A stretch of DNA of 21,320 nt. It comes from Bacteroidota bacterium (lineage in GTDB: Bacteria; Bacteroidota; Bacteroidia; Bacteroidales; Dysgonomonadaceae). The DNA lies in NCBI GenBank assembly GCA_023418255.1, contig JAEZZZ010000162.1, positions 1 through 21,320 on the forward strand, read 5' to 3'. Below the pieces are notes generated by a model. The model was not told where the DNA came from and did not search any database. It was given only the letters and a program-made list of their open reading frames with translations. The position numbers and the translations under genes are program-made. This document shows, piece after piece, positions 1 to 7,590 of the stretch (its first letter is position 1; every line of letters starts with the position of its first letter).

Positions 1-40
1 CGACCTTCTATGGGCATACTCTAAAAAGAAATTCTAATAT

Positions 41-76
41 AAAAAAAGCACCACAATCCTTTGAAATTGTGATGCT
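41..76 (-). terminator. Rho-independent terminator, minus strand
   Basis: The arms at 47-57 and 66-76 form an 11-position stem with one mismatch and an 8-nt loop. On the minus strand the stem is followed by a run of seven T (41-47 on the plus strand). It would end a transcript entering from the right, which fits a minus-strand tRNA gene whose 3' end lay at 123-140 before integration. In the plus direction the T-tract is poorer. Confidence 0.7.
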
Positions 77-122
77 TACTGTTTTGGATTTTTTCTTCTG
101 ATTCTGTTTCCAGAGTATTGCC

Positions 123-140
123 TGTGACCCCGGAGGGATT
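123..140 (-). other. Putative attachment-site core (tRNA 3'-end remnant)
   Basis: The minus strand reads AATCCCTCCGGGGTCACA, which has the form of the last part of the T-loop, the T-stem 3' strand and the acceptor 3' strand of a bacterial tRNA gene. No tRNA body precedes it: the expected T-stem 5' half and TTC-containing loop are missing on the minus strand. An orphan tRNA 3' end is what tyrosine-integrase elements leave at the end opposite the intact tRNA. A minus-strand terminator just beyond it (41-76) fits the former tRNA's downstream region. By this reading, bases 1-122 are host chromosome and the element starts here. The second copy is not in the window. Confidence 0.5.
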
Positions 141-199
141 TTTCCGACAATACATAAACCATTAAAAACAAATAGTTTATGCTGTATCGATTATTTTAG

Positions 200-217
200 T
201 GTAGCATTTTTGTAGCA
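200..217 (+). repeat. Paired TGTAGCA direct repeat, possible integrase arm sites
   Basis: TGTAGCA occurs at 200-206 and again at 211-217, a spacing of 11 bp or about one helical turn, some 60 bp inside the putative att core. Short phased repeats next to the core are typical of tyrosine-integrase arm-type sites. No integrase gene is visible here, so the assignment is inference. Confidence 0.35.
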
Positions 218-349
218 ATTCTTTTAATACCTTATGAATACCACTTGACTACCTTAACACATCAATTCATTAATGCAAATATAGTATATTTTTGAACCCT
301 CTCCAAACAATTTGACAACAAACTGATTAAAAACTTTTCTGCTAAATCA

Positions 350-398
350 TAAGTGCAAGGTGCAAGTCTTTATATAAAAAGCTTGCACCTTGCACTTA
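350..398. repeat. Perfect 17-bp inverted repeat made of GTGCAAG heptamers
   Basis: The arms 350-366 and 382-398 are perfectly complementary around a 15-nt A+T-rich centre. Each arm contains two tandem copies of GTGCAAG, so there are four heptamers: two direct, then two inverted. No T-run follows, which argues against a simple terminator. The repeat lies upstream of the regulatory/primase-helicase operon and could be a replication origin with iteron-like sites, a nicking or excision site, or an operator for the HTH proteins. The structure is directly visible; its role is open. Confidence 0.85.
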
Positions 399-413
399 AA
401 CCTATATACTTAA

Positions 414-465
414 TTATTGTTTAGTTAGTTTTGCTTAATACAAGATTAAACCAATTAAACAATAA
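414..465. repeat. 10-bp perfect inverted repeat flanking a promoter -7 element
   Basis: TTATTGTTTA (414-423) and TAAACAATAA (456-465) are perfectly complementary across 32 nt. The spacer contains the promoter-like element at 426-434 and two ATTAAAC copies (445-451 and 454-460). The placement around a promoter suggests a looping or paired-operator arrangement for the neighbouring HTH regulators. Confidence 0.5.
426..434 (+). promoter_or_regulatory. Bacteroidetes-type -7 element for the first operon
   Basis: TAGTTTTGC matches the Bacteroidetes -7 consensus TAnnTTTG. No convincing TTTG box is seen 19-21 nt upstream. A second candidate, TATTTTTG at 287-294, lies further upstream and would place the 350-398 hairpin inside the leader RNA. 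Transcription from 426-434 would start near 441, with the palindrome at 487-513 in the 5' leader. Confidence 0.45.
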
Positions 466-486
466 ATATTATGCTCTCAAATTTTC

Positions 487-513
487 ACTTTATGAAAATA
501 GTTTTCATAAAGT
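487..513. promoter_or_regulatory. 27-bp palindrome, probable operator of the XRE regulator
   Basis: ACTTTATGAAAA (487-498) and TTTTCATAAAGT (502-513) are perfectly complementary around a 3-nt centre. The palindrome ends 18 bp before the ATG of the XRE-type regulator gene. Long palindromes at this position are usual autoregulatory operators of dimeric HTH repressors. As RNA it would form a 12-bp hairpin just before the start codon, so translational control is also possible. Confidence 0.6.
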
Positions 514-531
514 TGCAGAATCATTCGCATA

Positions 532-879
532 ATGCAAACTAATTTTATGAGTATGAAAAAGATTGCAGAAAGACTTAGATTATTACGGCAGGAGAAAGGA
601 TATTCTCAGCAGTATATCGCTGATATCTTGAATGTTTCGATAGCAACCATTTCCAGATTGGAGAACAATCCCGAAGAGATAAAATTAAGGTATCTTTCAT
701 CTTTGGCTCAACTCTATAAAATGGATTTATGTAAATTATTTTCAACAGATGAAAGTGAGTTAGAAAATGAATTATCCAAATTAACCGTTCAAGTAACTAT
801 TCCGATTGACATAACTTCCACGCAGCTATTCCGAGTCGCAAAAAAACTGCAAGAAACAGAACAATTTAGAAACCGATAA
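532..879 (+). CDS. XRE-family helix-turn-helix regulator
   Basis: This 115-residue protein is a small DNA-binding regulator. Residues about 8-62 form a cro/C1-type five-helix HTH: the KIAERLRLLRQEKGYSQ start, the recognition segment VSIATISRLENN and a following helix rich in leucine. The rest is a short amphipathic tail without a catalytic domain. The ATG at 532 gives the longest product, but in-frame ATGs at 547 and 553 lie directly before the HTH and may be the true start. The gene heads a plus-strand operon of excision and replication genes, with only 5 nt before the next gene. A 27-bp palindrome lies just upstream, so autoregulation of the operon is likely. It is the probable switch controlling excision/replication, which is inferred from position. 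Confidence 0.85.
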   Translation: MQTNFMSMKKIAERLRLLRQEKGYSQQYIADILNVSIATISRLENNPEEIKLRYLSSLAQLYKMDLCKLFSTDESELENELSKLTVQVTIPIDITSTQLFRVAKKLQETEQFRNR

Positions 880-884
880 TCATT

Positions 885-1271
885 ATGCAAGTAATTACGT
901 TAGAGAGTGAAGCCTTTCAAGTCCTAATGAAAAAAATCAAGGACATTGAACAGTACGTCAGACGTACATCCGATTTGTTCAGCGAATTGGAAGAGACGCT
1001 TGAACTTACATCACGTGAAGTGATGGATACCTTGGGAGTTTCAAAATCTACGCTATATCGTTGGCGTGACAGCCACACCATCCCCTTCCGTTATGATGAA
1101 CGAGGTAACGCTCTCTATCCATATAAAGATTTGATTATTGCCATCAAAAACGGCAGTTTGACAATGCAAAATGCCAACAAATCGCAGATTTTAGCCAAAC
1201 TATCCGACTTTAAAGAAGCAATAATCACAAACAGCCTTTGGCACAATAGTTCCTGCAACGATACACTATGA
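885..1271 (+). CDS. Excisionase-like helix-turn-helix protein
   Basis: This protein of 128 residues begins with a predicted coiled or helical stretch (about 1-40). A MerR/excisionase-type winged HTH follows at about 41-95: residues LTSREVMDTLGVSKSTLYRW are the helix-turn-helix, and a wing ends in YPYKDLI. Small basic proteins of this class act as recombination directionality factors or accessory factors in Bacteroides conjugative transposons (Xis2c/Xis2d of CTnDOT are the known examples). The gene follows the XRE gene by 5 nt and overlaps the primase-helicase start by 4 nt (ATGA), so the three are probably translated together. It could equally be a replication initiator accessory or an operon regulator. 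The HTH fold is clear; the exact role is inferred. Confidence 0.8.
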   Translation: MQVITLESEAFQVLMKKIKDIEQYVRRTSDLFSELEETLELTSREVMDTLGVSKSTLYRWRDSHTIPFRYDERGNALYPYKDLIIAIKNGSLTMQNANKSQILAKLSDFKEAIITNSLWHNSSCNDTL

Positions 1272-3349
1272 TTACCAAATCCGCTATTTTAGCAGCGACA
1301 CAAAACGGTTTAAACGTTTTCAAACACTATATTCCGTTTGATTTCAAGCTGGGAAAAAACTTCAAAAATCCCTTTTATGACGATAAAAACGCTTCCTGCA
1401 ATGTTTATTACGACCGACATAATCTCTGCTTTAAAATAAAAGATTTCGGTAATCCCGATTATTCCGGCGACTGTTTCGCATTTGTCGCCCAAATCAAAGG
1501 ATTGGATGTTCGCCGAGATTTTTTGCAAGTACTACAAAGTATTGCTCATGATTTAAATCTGTTTTTAGATGAGAAACCGGACAACTTCACACCACAAACA
1601 AACTTTAAGAAAAAAAGTAAAACTCAATCTGTATCTACATCAAACTTTCAAAAAACAAAACCTTTTTCCGATCATATCATAGAAACCACTGCCAAACCAT
1701 TTGAGTTTACCGAAAAAACCTTTTCTCAAAGCGAACTTGCCTTTTGGAAAACCTACGGTATCAGCGAGAAAACATTAAACTATTTTCGAGTAAAAAACCT
1801 TTCAGCATTTAAATCCGTAAATAAAGACAATGAAACTTACGAGCTTCAAGCAACTGCCAATGAACCGATATTCGGTTACATCGGTGAAAACTATATAAAA
1901 TTATATCGTCCCAAATCCAGACTTCGTTTTCTATACGGCGGACAAATACCCGCGAACTATTGTTTCGGACTGCGACAACTGCCCAATCGCGGTGATATTC
2001 TGTTCATAACAGGTGGCGAAAAAGATGTGATGAGCCTTTATGCCAAAGGATTTTATGCCGTCTGTTTTAACAGCGAAACATCGCACATTCCGCCCGACAT
2101 CATTGAGATGCTTGCACACCGTTTCAAACATATTATCCTATTATACGACAGCGATGAAACGGGACTTTCCGCATCGGAAAAACATCTTATCTCCTTAGAA
2201 AAATACAATATACAACGTTTAGTGCTGCCTCTTGCAGGTAATAAAACGGAAAAAGACATATCCGACTATTTTGCCAAAGGAAACGATAGAGACGATTTCC
2301 AACGACTTATCATCAATCTGCTCAACACAAAATACACACAAACCATGACCTTGATTAAATCCTGCGAAGTTGATTTTGAAAATCCGCCCGAATTGTCCGA
2401 AAACATTGTCAGCGTGAATGAGGTTCCGCTCGGCACTCAAGGCAACCTTTTTTGTATTACAGGCGGCGAAGGTACCGGAAAAAGCAACTACGCGTCGGCA
2501 ATAGTTGCCGGAACTTTGGCGGAAAACGGTTTTGAAGTGGATACCCTGGGTTTGGATGTGCAGTCAAACATAAAAGGGAAAGCCGTACTGTTATACGATA
2601 CAGAACAGTCGGAAAACCAACTCTACAAAAATACTGCTCTGCTGCTCAAACGGGCAGAACGAAAAAATAAACCCGACTGGCTGAAAGTCTATTATCTCAC
2701 AGCAATGTCCAGGAAAGAACGGCTGCAATCCATTCAAGACAGCATGGACTATTATCATCATTTTTTCGGGGGTATCCAATTGGTCATCATTGACGGTGTA
2801 GCCGATCTTGTCCGAAGTACAAACGATGAAACCGAAAGCATTGCCGTGGTGGAAGAACTGTACCGTTTAGCGGGAATTTACCGTACCTGCATTATCTGTG
2901 TGCTGCATTTCGTACCGAATAGTTTTAAACTTAGGGGACATCTCGGGTCCGAATTACAACGTAAAGCGGCTGCCATTCTATCTATCGAAAAAGACACACA
3001 GAATCCTGAATTTTCAGTGGTCAAAACACTAAAAGTGCGGGAAGGAAGTCCTTTGGATGTGCCTTTGATGCAGTTCTCGTGGGATAAACACAAAGGAATG
3101 CACGTTTATCGTGGAGAAAAGCCACAAAAAGAAAAGGAAAAACGCAAGGAAGTGGAATTAACCGCTCTTGCCAAAGAGATTTTGGCGAACAAAAAAAGAT
3201 TGACCTATTCCGAGCTATTGCAAGAAATTGAACTGTTGATGGACGTAAAAGAACGGACAGCCAAAAGCTATATCCGATTTATGTCGGAAAACGGAATTAT
3301 GGTAAAAGACAGCGCCAACACGGCCTATTACATATTAGGCAAACTATAA
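1268..3349 (+). CDS. TOPRIM primase fused to RecA-fold (AAA_25/RepA-like) helicase
   Basis: This 693-residue protein likely primes and unwinds DNA during element replication. Residues 1-100 resemble the N-terminal module of DnaG/CHC2 primases (NPFYDDKNASCNVYY, then KDFGNPDYSGD), but the usual four zinc-binding Cys/His residues are not seen. A TOPRIM core follows with GGEKD (Glu251) and DSDETG (Asp294, Asp296). After a linker comes a RecA-like ATPase with Walker A GGEGTGKS (399-406) and Walker B LVIIDG (Asp509), then a conserved histidine-containing strand (VLHF). The K/E-rich tail leads into a winged-helix-like C-terminus (about 630-693). The gene overlaps the preceding HTH gene by 4 nt, and 17 nt separate it from the next. 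It would be a replication protein of an element that copies itself after excision. A DnaB-family hexamer is the nearest functional analogy. Confidence 0.85.
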   Translation: MITKSAILAATQNGLNVFKHYIPFDFKLGKNFKNPFYDDKNASCNVYYDRHNLCFKIKDFGNPDYSGDCFAFVAQIKGLDVRRDFLQVLQSIAHDLNLFLDEKPDNFTPQTNFKKKSKTQSVSTSNFQKTKPFSDHIIETTAKPFEFTEKTFSQSELAFWKTYGISEKTLNYFRVKNLSAFKSVNKDNETYELQATANEPIFGYIGENYIKLYRPKSRLRFLYGGQIPANYCFGLRQLPNRGDILFITGGEKDVMSLYAKGFYAVCFNSETSHIPPDIIEMLAHRFKHIILLYDSDETGLSASEKHLISLEKYNIQRLVLPLAGNKTEKDISDYFAKGNDRDDFQRLIINLLNTKYTQTMTLIKSCEVDFENPPELSENIVSVNEVPLGTQGNLFCITGGEGTGKSNYASAIVAGTLAENGFEVDTLGLDVQSNIKGKAVLLYDTEQSENQLYKNTALLLKRAERKNKPDWLKVYYLTAMSRKERLQSIQDSMDYYHHFFGGIQLVIIDGVADLVRSTNDETESIAVVEELYRLAGIYRTCIICVLHFVPNSFKLRGHLGSELQRKAAAILSIEKDTQNPEFSVVKTLKVREGSPLDVPLMQFSWDKHKGMHVYRGEKPQKEKEKRKEVELTALAKEILANKKRLTYSELLQEIELLMDVKERTAKSYIRFMSENGIMVKDSANTAYYILGKL

Positions 3350-3366
3350 AAGACTCGTTTACGACT

Positions 3367-3705
3367 ATGCTCATCGACAAACAAGAATTTCGTGCCTATA
3401 TGGATCGACTAATTGACCGTTTCGACTTGATTGACGACAAATTGGAACGGCTCATCAAGAAAAAAACGTGTCTTGATGGCGAAGATTTATTGGATAATCA
3501 GGATATGCTTCAAGTGCTTAAAATCAGTCATCGCACCTTGCAACGCTTTCGTTCGTCCGGCGAACTGCCTTTCTTTAAAATGAACGGTAAAATCTACTAC
3601 AAACTATCCGATGTAAATCGATTCATTCGTGAAGTATTCGAAGGCAATTCAGGGCGATGTGCCAAACAACGCCAAATAGAGCCACGAACGGACAAAAAAC
3701 GGTAA
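3367..3705 (+). CDS. Second excisionase-like HTH protein
   Basis: This 112-residue protein has a helical N-terminus (about 1-32) and then a MerR/excisionase-type HTH at about 38-92. The recognition segment is VLKISHRTLQRFRSSGELPF and the wing FKMNGKIYYKLSDV. The C-terminus is short, basic and rich in R/K/Q. The domain layout parallels the HTH protein at 885-1271, so the operon has a pair of excisionase-like proteins flanking the primase-helicase, comparable to the xis2c/xis2d pair of CTnDOT. It probably binds near the element ends and helps the integrase excise. It starts 17 nt after the primase-helicase stop. Family level is well supported; excision is inferred from context. Confidence 0.8.
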   Translation: MLIDKQEFRAYMDRLIDRFDLIDDKLERLIKKKTCLDGEDLLDNQDMLQVLKISHRTLQRFRSSGELPFFKMNGKIYYKLSDVNRFIREVFEGNSGRCAKQRQIEPRTDKKR

Positions 3706-3748
3706 CTGAATTAATTCCAATATAATTTTACTAAAAAAACATATAAAT

Positions 3749-5326
3749 ATGAATGTAAACGACTATCCCGAAACAGAACATCCTTCGTTGGCAGATATCA
3801 TCGGTGATGAATATTCAGAAAAAAACGGCATGAACGAACAAAATCCTGCAAGAAACATTGCACAAGCCGACGAATTCTCGGAAACCCTTCTTGTTTTCGA
3901 TCAAGAAAAACAGACACTTCAAGCGGTCAAAGATCTTGACAAAAACGGAAAACTCAAAACCGTAGATCCGACCCAAGAGAACAATCCCGACTTTATCCGT
4001 TTGGATAAAAACGGCGACTTCTTGTCCAATTTTTACAGCAATTTCGTTGCCCAACTCAAAGACCCGACACGTTTTCGGGCATTTAAAATACCCATCCCCA
4101 AAATAGATTTTTTGGCAGAGACCATTAAAAGTATTTTAAAAGACCCCACACCTGCCGGCAATGCCATGTTGGAAAAATACGAAGTAAAAAACGAAAATTT
4201 AAAACAAAACATCAGTCCGGATGAAATTCAACAAAAAGGTCCGGAAAATACTACTCATTCACAAAATAAAGAGACAATGGACACAACAAGCAATGCTTCC
4301 GATTATCGCTACAAGGTAGAAGATATCGATTGGGGAACACTCGAAAAAATGGGTGTCAGCCAAGAAAAACTGCAAAAAATGAATGTAATGGACGACTTGT
4401 TGAGAGGTTTTAAGACCAATCAATTGATACCGATTTCTCTTAATCTGGGGACGGTAATCACCCGCAGTGAAGCCCGATTGTCGTTACAACCCGACGAAGA
4501 CGGTAACACCGTGGTTGCCATGCACGGCGTTCGTAAAGATGTCAACGTTCATCAACCCTTTTTCGGACACGAGTTTACGCCCGAAGATAAGGAGAATCTG
4601 CTTAAACACGGCAATATGGGACGCATTGTGATGTTGGAAAACAGAAAAACAGGCGAACAAATCCCTTCCGTAATCAGCGTGGACAGACTTACCAACGAAC
4701 TCATCGCTTTGAGTGCAGACAAAATTAAAATTCCCGATGAAATTAAAGGTGTAAAACTATCCGATGAACAAAAACAGACCTTGCAGGAAGGTAAACCACT
4801 CTATTTGGAAGGAATGATTTCCCGAAAAGGAACGGAATTTAACGCTACCGTGCAGTTCAATGCCGATAAACGCTACGTAGAGTTTCTTTTTGACCGTGAA
4901 CAATCCAAGCAAAACCGTCAGGCACAGGAAAATGGCGAAGCGCCACGCTTTATTCGCGGAAAAGAGTTAAGCGACGAGCAATACGACAAATTCAAATCGG
5001 GTCAGACTATTTATGTAGATGATTTGGTAGATAAAAAGGGAAAGACCTATAAGGGTTATCTTACGTTTAACGTGGAGAAAGGTAAAACGGAATTTTCATT
5101 TGGCAATCCCAATAAACAGAAAAATGTCGCCAAACAATCCGCCCAACCCGACGAAACTTCCAAAGTACAAAAAGCAGTCAATTCAGACGGAAAAACCAAT
5201 GAAGCTACAAAAAACATCAAGGAATCCTTGGAAAAAGGACAAACAAAACCGACGGAAAAACAGGCTGAAAAACAGGAAAAGGAAGAAGAAAAACAGCAGA
5301 AGAAACCGAGGGGACGTAAACTATGA
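3749..5326 (+). CDS. DUF4099/DUF3945 protein of the excision operon
   Basis: This protein of 525 residues has no recognised enzymatic motif. Residues about 1-130 are an acidic N-terminal region. About 187-320 (starting YKVEDIDWGTLEKMGVSQEK) matches the DUF4099 pattern. Two tandem copies of a roughly 50-residue DUF3945 unit follow, at about 328-380 (GVKLSDEQ... VEFLFD) and 401-455 (GKELSDEQ... TEFSF). The tail, about 460-525, is low-complexity and rich in K, Q and E, ending KKPRGRKL. Proteins of this family sit immediately before exc/topB in CTnDOT-like elements, in the position of orf3. It overlaps topB by 4 nt (ATGA), implying coupled translation and perhaps a physical partnership with topoisomerase III or DNA. 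Its biochemical function is unknown to me. Confidence 0.85.
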   Translation: MNVNDYPETEHPSLADIIGDEYSEKNGMNEQNPARNIAQADEFSETLLVFDQEKQTLQAVKDLDKNGKLKTVDPTQENNPDFIRLDKNGDFLSNFYSNFVAQLKDPTRFRAFKIPIPKIDFLAETIKSILKDPTPAGNAMLEKYEVKNENLKQNISPDEIQQKGPENTTHSQNKETMDTTSNASDYRYKVEDIDWGTLEKMGVSQEKLQKMNVMDDLLRGFKTNQLIPISLNLGTVITRSEARLSLQPDEDGNTVVAMHGVRKDVNVHQPFFGHEFTPEDKENLLKHGNMGRIVMLENRKTGEQIPSVISVDRLTNELIALSADKIKIPDEIKGVKLSDEQKQTLQEGKPLYLEGMISRKGTEFNATVQFNADKRYVEFLFDREQSKQNRQAQENGEAPRFIRGKELSDEQYDKFKSGQTIYVDDLVDKKGKTYKGYLTFNVEKGKTEFSFGNPNKQKNVAKQSAQPDETSKVQKAVNSDGKTNEATKNIKESLEKGQTKPTEKQAEKQEKEEEKQQKKPRGRKL

Positions 5327-7422
5327 AAGTTATCATAGCAGAAAAACCGAGCGTGGCAAGAGCCATAGCCCACGTGTTGGGTATCTCCGGTCAGCAAGAC
5401 GGGTACATCGGCGGAAGCACCGTCGATACCGTTGTAACGTGGGCAATCGGACATTTGGTTACCTTGGCTATGCCCGAAGATTATGGTTTTTCGGGTTTCA
5501 AACGAGAAAACCTGCCCATTTTGCCGGAACCGTTCCGACTTATTCCCCGCCAAACCAAAAAAGGTAAAGAAACCGTTGCCGATGTGGGAGCTTTAAAACA
5601 ATTGAATGTTATCAAAAAATTGTTTGACCAATGTAACGAAATCATCGTTGCTACCGATGCCGGACGAGAAGGCGAGTTGATATTTAGACTGATTTACAAG
5701 TACCTGAACTGCCAAAAGCCGTTCAAGCGTTTGTGGATAAGTTCGCTGACGGACAAAGCCATTAAAAACGGTTTTGAGAACCTGAAAAACGGCAGTGAGT
5801 TTGATTATCTCTATCAAGCCGCTCGTTCACGTTCGCAAGCCGATTGGCTGGTAGGCATCAATGCGTCGCAAGCATTGAGCATTACAGCCGGAAACGGAGT
5901 CTATTCACTCGGAAGGGTGCAAACGCCAACTTTGGCGATGATTTGTAAACGGTATTCGGAACATAAAAACTTTCAGGCGCAAACCTATTTTCAAATACAG
6001 GTAAAAGCGGAAGTTGGTCGGGAAACGCTCGGAATGCTTTCGGACGACAAGTTTGATGACAAAGCCTCGGGACAGGAAGCCATTGAGATTGTTCGCCGAA
6101 ACAAATTGGAAATAACGGAAGTTGATACCCGGACAGTGCGGGAAGAACCTCCTTTATTGTATGATTTAACCGGACTACAAAAAGATGCCAACAAAAGGCT
6201 CAATCTTTCGGCAGACGAGACACTTGCCATTGCACAATCGCTTTACGAAAAGAAGTTTATCAGCTATCCGCGTACCGGAAGCCGTTATATCAGCGAAGAT
6301 ATTTGGGAAGAAATTCCTGCTTTGGTGAAAACGCTTTTGGTTTATGCTCCGCTTAAAGAACAGGCTAAACTGCTTTTGAAAAATAGGCTAAACAAGCGGG
6401 GTGTAAACGATTTGAAAGTAACGGACCACCACGCCTTGCTCATAACGGATAATACCGTATCAGGACTTTCTACCAAAGAAGAAAACATTTACAAGTTAAT
6501 AGCAAGCCGGATGCTTGAAACTTTTTCCGTACCCTGCGTAAAAGAAGTAACCACGCTGAAAGCTCGTTCGAGAGAATTTCAGTTCTCGGCTCGCGGTGTG
6601 GATGTCATCGAAGCAGGATGGCGAGCAGTAAACGGAATGTTCGACAATGAAAATTCGGAAGAACCGGAAATCTCTTTGCCATACGTGGAAAAGGGAGAAA
6701 AATATAATGTACAATCCGCACAGCTTTTGGAAAAACAGACTAAGCCGAAACCTTTGCACACCGAAGCGAGTCTGCTCTCCGCTATGGAACATGCGGGGAA
6801 AGAGCTTGAAAACGAAGACGAGCGAAAAGCCATTAAAGAGAGTGGAATCGGCACTCCTGCCACCCGTGCATCCATTATTGAGACGCTGTTTTCGAGAGAT
6901 TACATCGAACGCCGAAAAAAATCGCTTGTTCCCACTGCCAAAGGGCTGAAAGTTTATGAAGCGGTAAAAGAGAAACGTATCGCGGACGTAGCGATGACCG
7001 GAATGTGGGAAAACACGCTTATAAAAATAGAAAACGGCGAAATGCCTTCCGAAACATTCGACAAAAGCATTGCCATTTATGCCAAACAGATTACCGAAGA
7101 GTTGCTGACAATGGATTTTCCGAAAGATGAAAAAGAGCGGTTGGTTTGTCCGAAATGCCAAAAAACAACCGTAAAGTTATTTGACAAAGTTGCCAAATGT
7201 AGCGATGATGTGTGCAATTGGCTTTTATTTCGGAATATTTGTGGAAAGACGCTTTCGGAAATAGAGGTGATGACTATTCTTACGAATAAAAAATCGCCCC
7301 TGCTGAAAAATTTGAAAAGTAAAGCAGGAAAGACTTTTGACGCCTATATCGTGCTGAAAGAAGATGGAAGCACAGAGTTTGAGTTTCCTAAAAAAAATTC
7401 TTGCTCATCACGTAAGAGATGA
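5323..7422 (+). CDS. topB: DNA topoisomerase III (Exc-type)
   Basis: This type IA topoisomerase of 699 residues breaks and rejoins one DNA strand through a 5'-phosphotyrosine. The TOPRIM domain occupies about 1-135, with the metal/acid residues AEKPS (Glu7) and DAGREGE (Asp112, Glu116, Glu118). The catalytic domain has the active tyrosine in SYPRTGSRY (Tyr315). Other conserved blocks are SLGRVQTPTL, TDHHAL and GIGTPATRASIIE. The C-terminus carries a CPKC...C...C zinc-ribbon-like segment (about 606-628) and a short repeat domain, as in TopB of Bacteroides elements. The gene overlaps the DUF3945 gene by 4 nt and ends the operon before a hairpin terminator. In CTnDOT the homologous gene, exc, is needed for excision, although its topoisomerase activity was reported as dispensable. 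Here it may resolve replication or excision intermediates. Confidence 0.93.
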   Translation: MKVIIAEKPSVARAIAHVLGISGQQDGYIGGSTVDTVVTWAIGHLVTLAMPEDYGFSGFKRENLPILPEPFRLIPRQTKKGKETVADVGALKQLNVIKKLFDQCNEIIVATDAGREGELIFRLIYKYLNCQKPFKRLWISSLTDKAIKNGFENLKNGSEFDYLYQAARSRSQADWLVGINASQALSITAGNGVYSLGRVQTPTLAMICKRYSEHKNFQAQTYFQIQVKAEVGRETLGMLSDDKFDDKASGQEAIEIVRRNKLEITEVDTRTVREEPPLLYDLTGLQKDANKRLNLSADETLAIAQSLYEKKFISYPRTGSRYISEDIWEEIPALVKTLLVYAPLKEQAKLLLKNRLNKRGVNDLKVTDHHALLITDNTVSGLSTKEENIYKLIASRMLETFSVPCVKEVTTLKARSREFQFSARGVDVIEAGWRAVNGMFDNENSEEPEISLPYVEKGEKYNVQSAQLLEKQTKPKPLHTEASLLSAMEHAGKELENEDERKAIKESGIGTPATRASIIETLFSRDYIERRKKSLVPTAKGLKVYEAVKEKRIADVAMTGMWENTLIKIENGEMPSETFDKSIAIYAKQITEELLTMDFPKDEKERLVCPKCQKTTVKLFDKVAKCSDDVCNWLLFRNICGKTLSEIEVMTILTNKKSPLLKNLKSKAGKTFDAYIVLKEDGSTEFEFPKKNSCSSRKR

Positions 7423-7527
7423 TAAGAATCAAGTAGAAAGTAACCGTATTGCCATTTTCAAAAAAACCTTTACCTTTGCCACAAGTTCATTGTCATAAAC
7501 ATTGTTTATACATTGGATTTAGTGGTT

Positions 7528-7565
7528 GGCATCGGTGGGGACACCGGTGCCTTTCTGCGTTTTTA
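7528..7565 (+). terminator. Hairpin terminator after topB
   Basis: GGCATCGGTG (7528-7537) pairs with CACCGGTGCC (7542-7551): ten base pairs including one G-T, with loop GGGA. A T-rich stretch with five consecutive T follows, interrupted by CTGCG. It lies about 105 nt after topB and before the Fic promoter, so it probably ends the primase-topB operon. The broken T-run makes termination strength uncertain. The stretch 7423-7527 shows nothing else beyond a 6-bp inverted repeat ATAAAC/GTTTAT at 7495-7509. Confidence 0.6.
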
Positions 7566-7590
7566 TCGTATCGGAACAGATACTAAAATG

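Noticed and set aside
15..23. CATACTCTA shared with 20245-20253 as possible direct repeats of an element
   Set aside because: Only nine bases match and the flanks differ. In 21 kb of A+T-rich DNA this is within chance. The tRNA-like core at 123-140 is a better boundary candidate.
154..180. ATAAAC/GTTTAT inverted repeat, also seen at 7495-7509
   Set aside because: The arms are only six A+T-rich bases with different spacing in the two places, not enough to call a shared regulatory site.
350..398. CRISPR repeat or simple rho-independent terminator
   Set aside because: The heptamers are directly adjacent with no spacer pattern, and neither strand has a T-run after the stem.
5100..5567. 155-codon plus-frame ORF across the DUF3945/topB junction
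   Set aside because: It is out of frame with two well-supported genes joined by an ATGA overlap. Its Lys/Arg/Asn-rich product is a frame-shifted image of the K/E/Q-rich tail.
6496..7161. 221-codon open frame on the minus strand inside topB
   Set aside because: The plus strand encodes conserved topoisomerase blocks here (GIGTPATRASIIE and others). The minus frame has only a phenylalanine-rich shadow composition.
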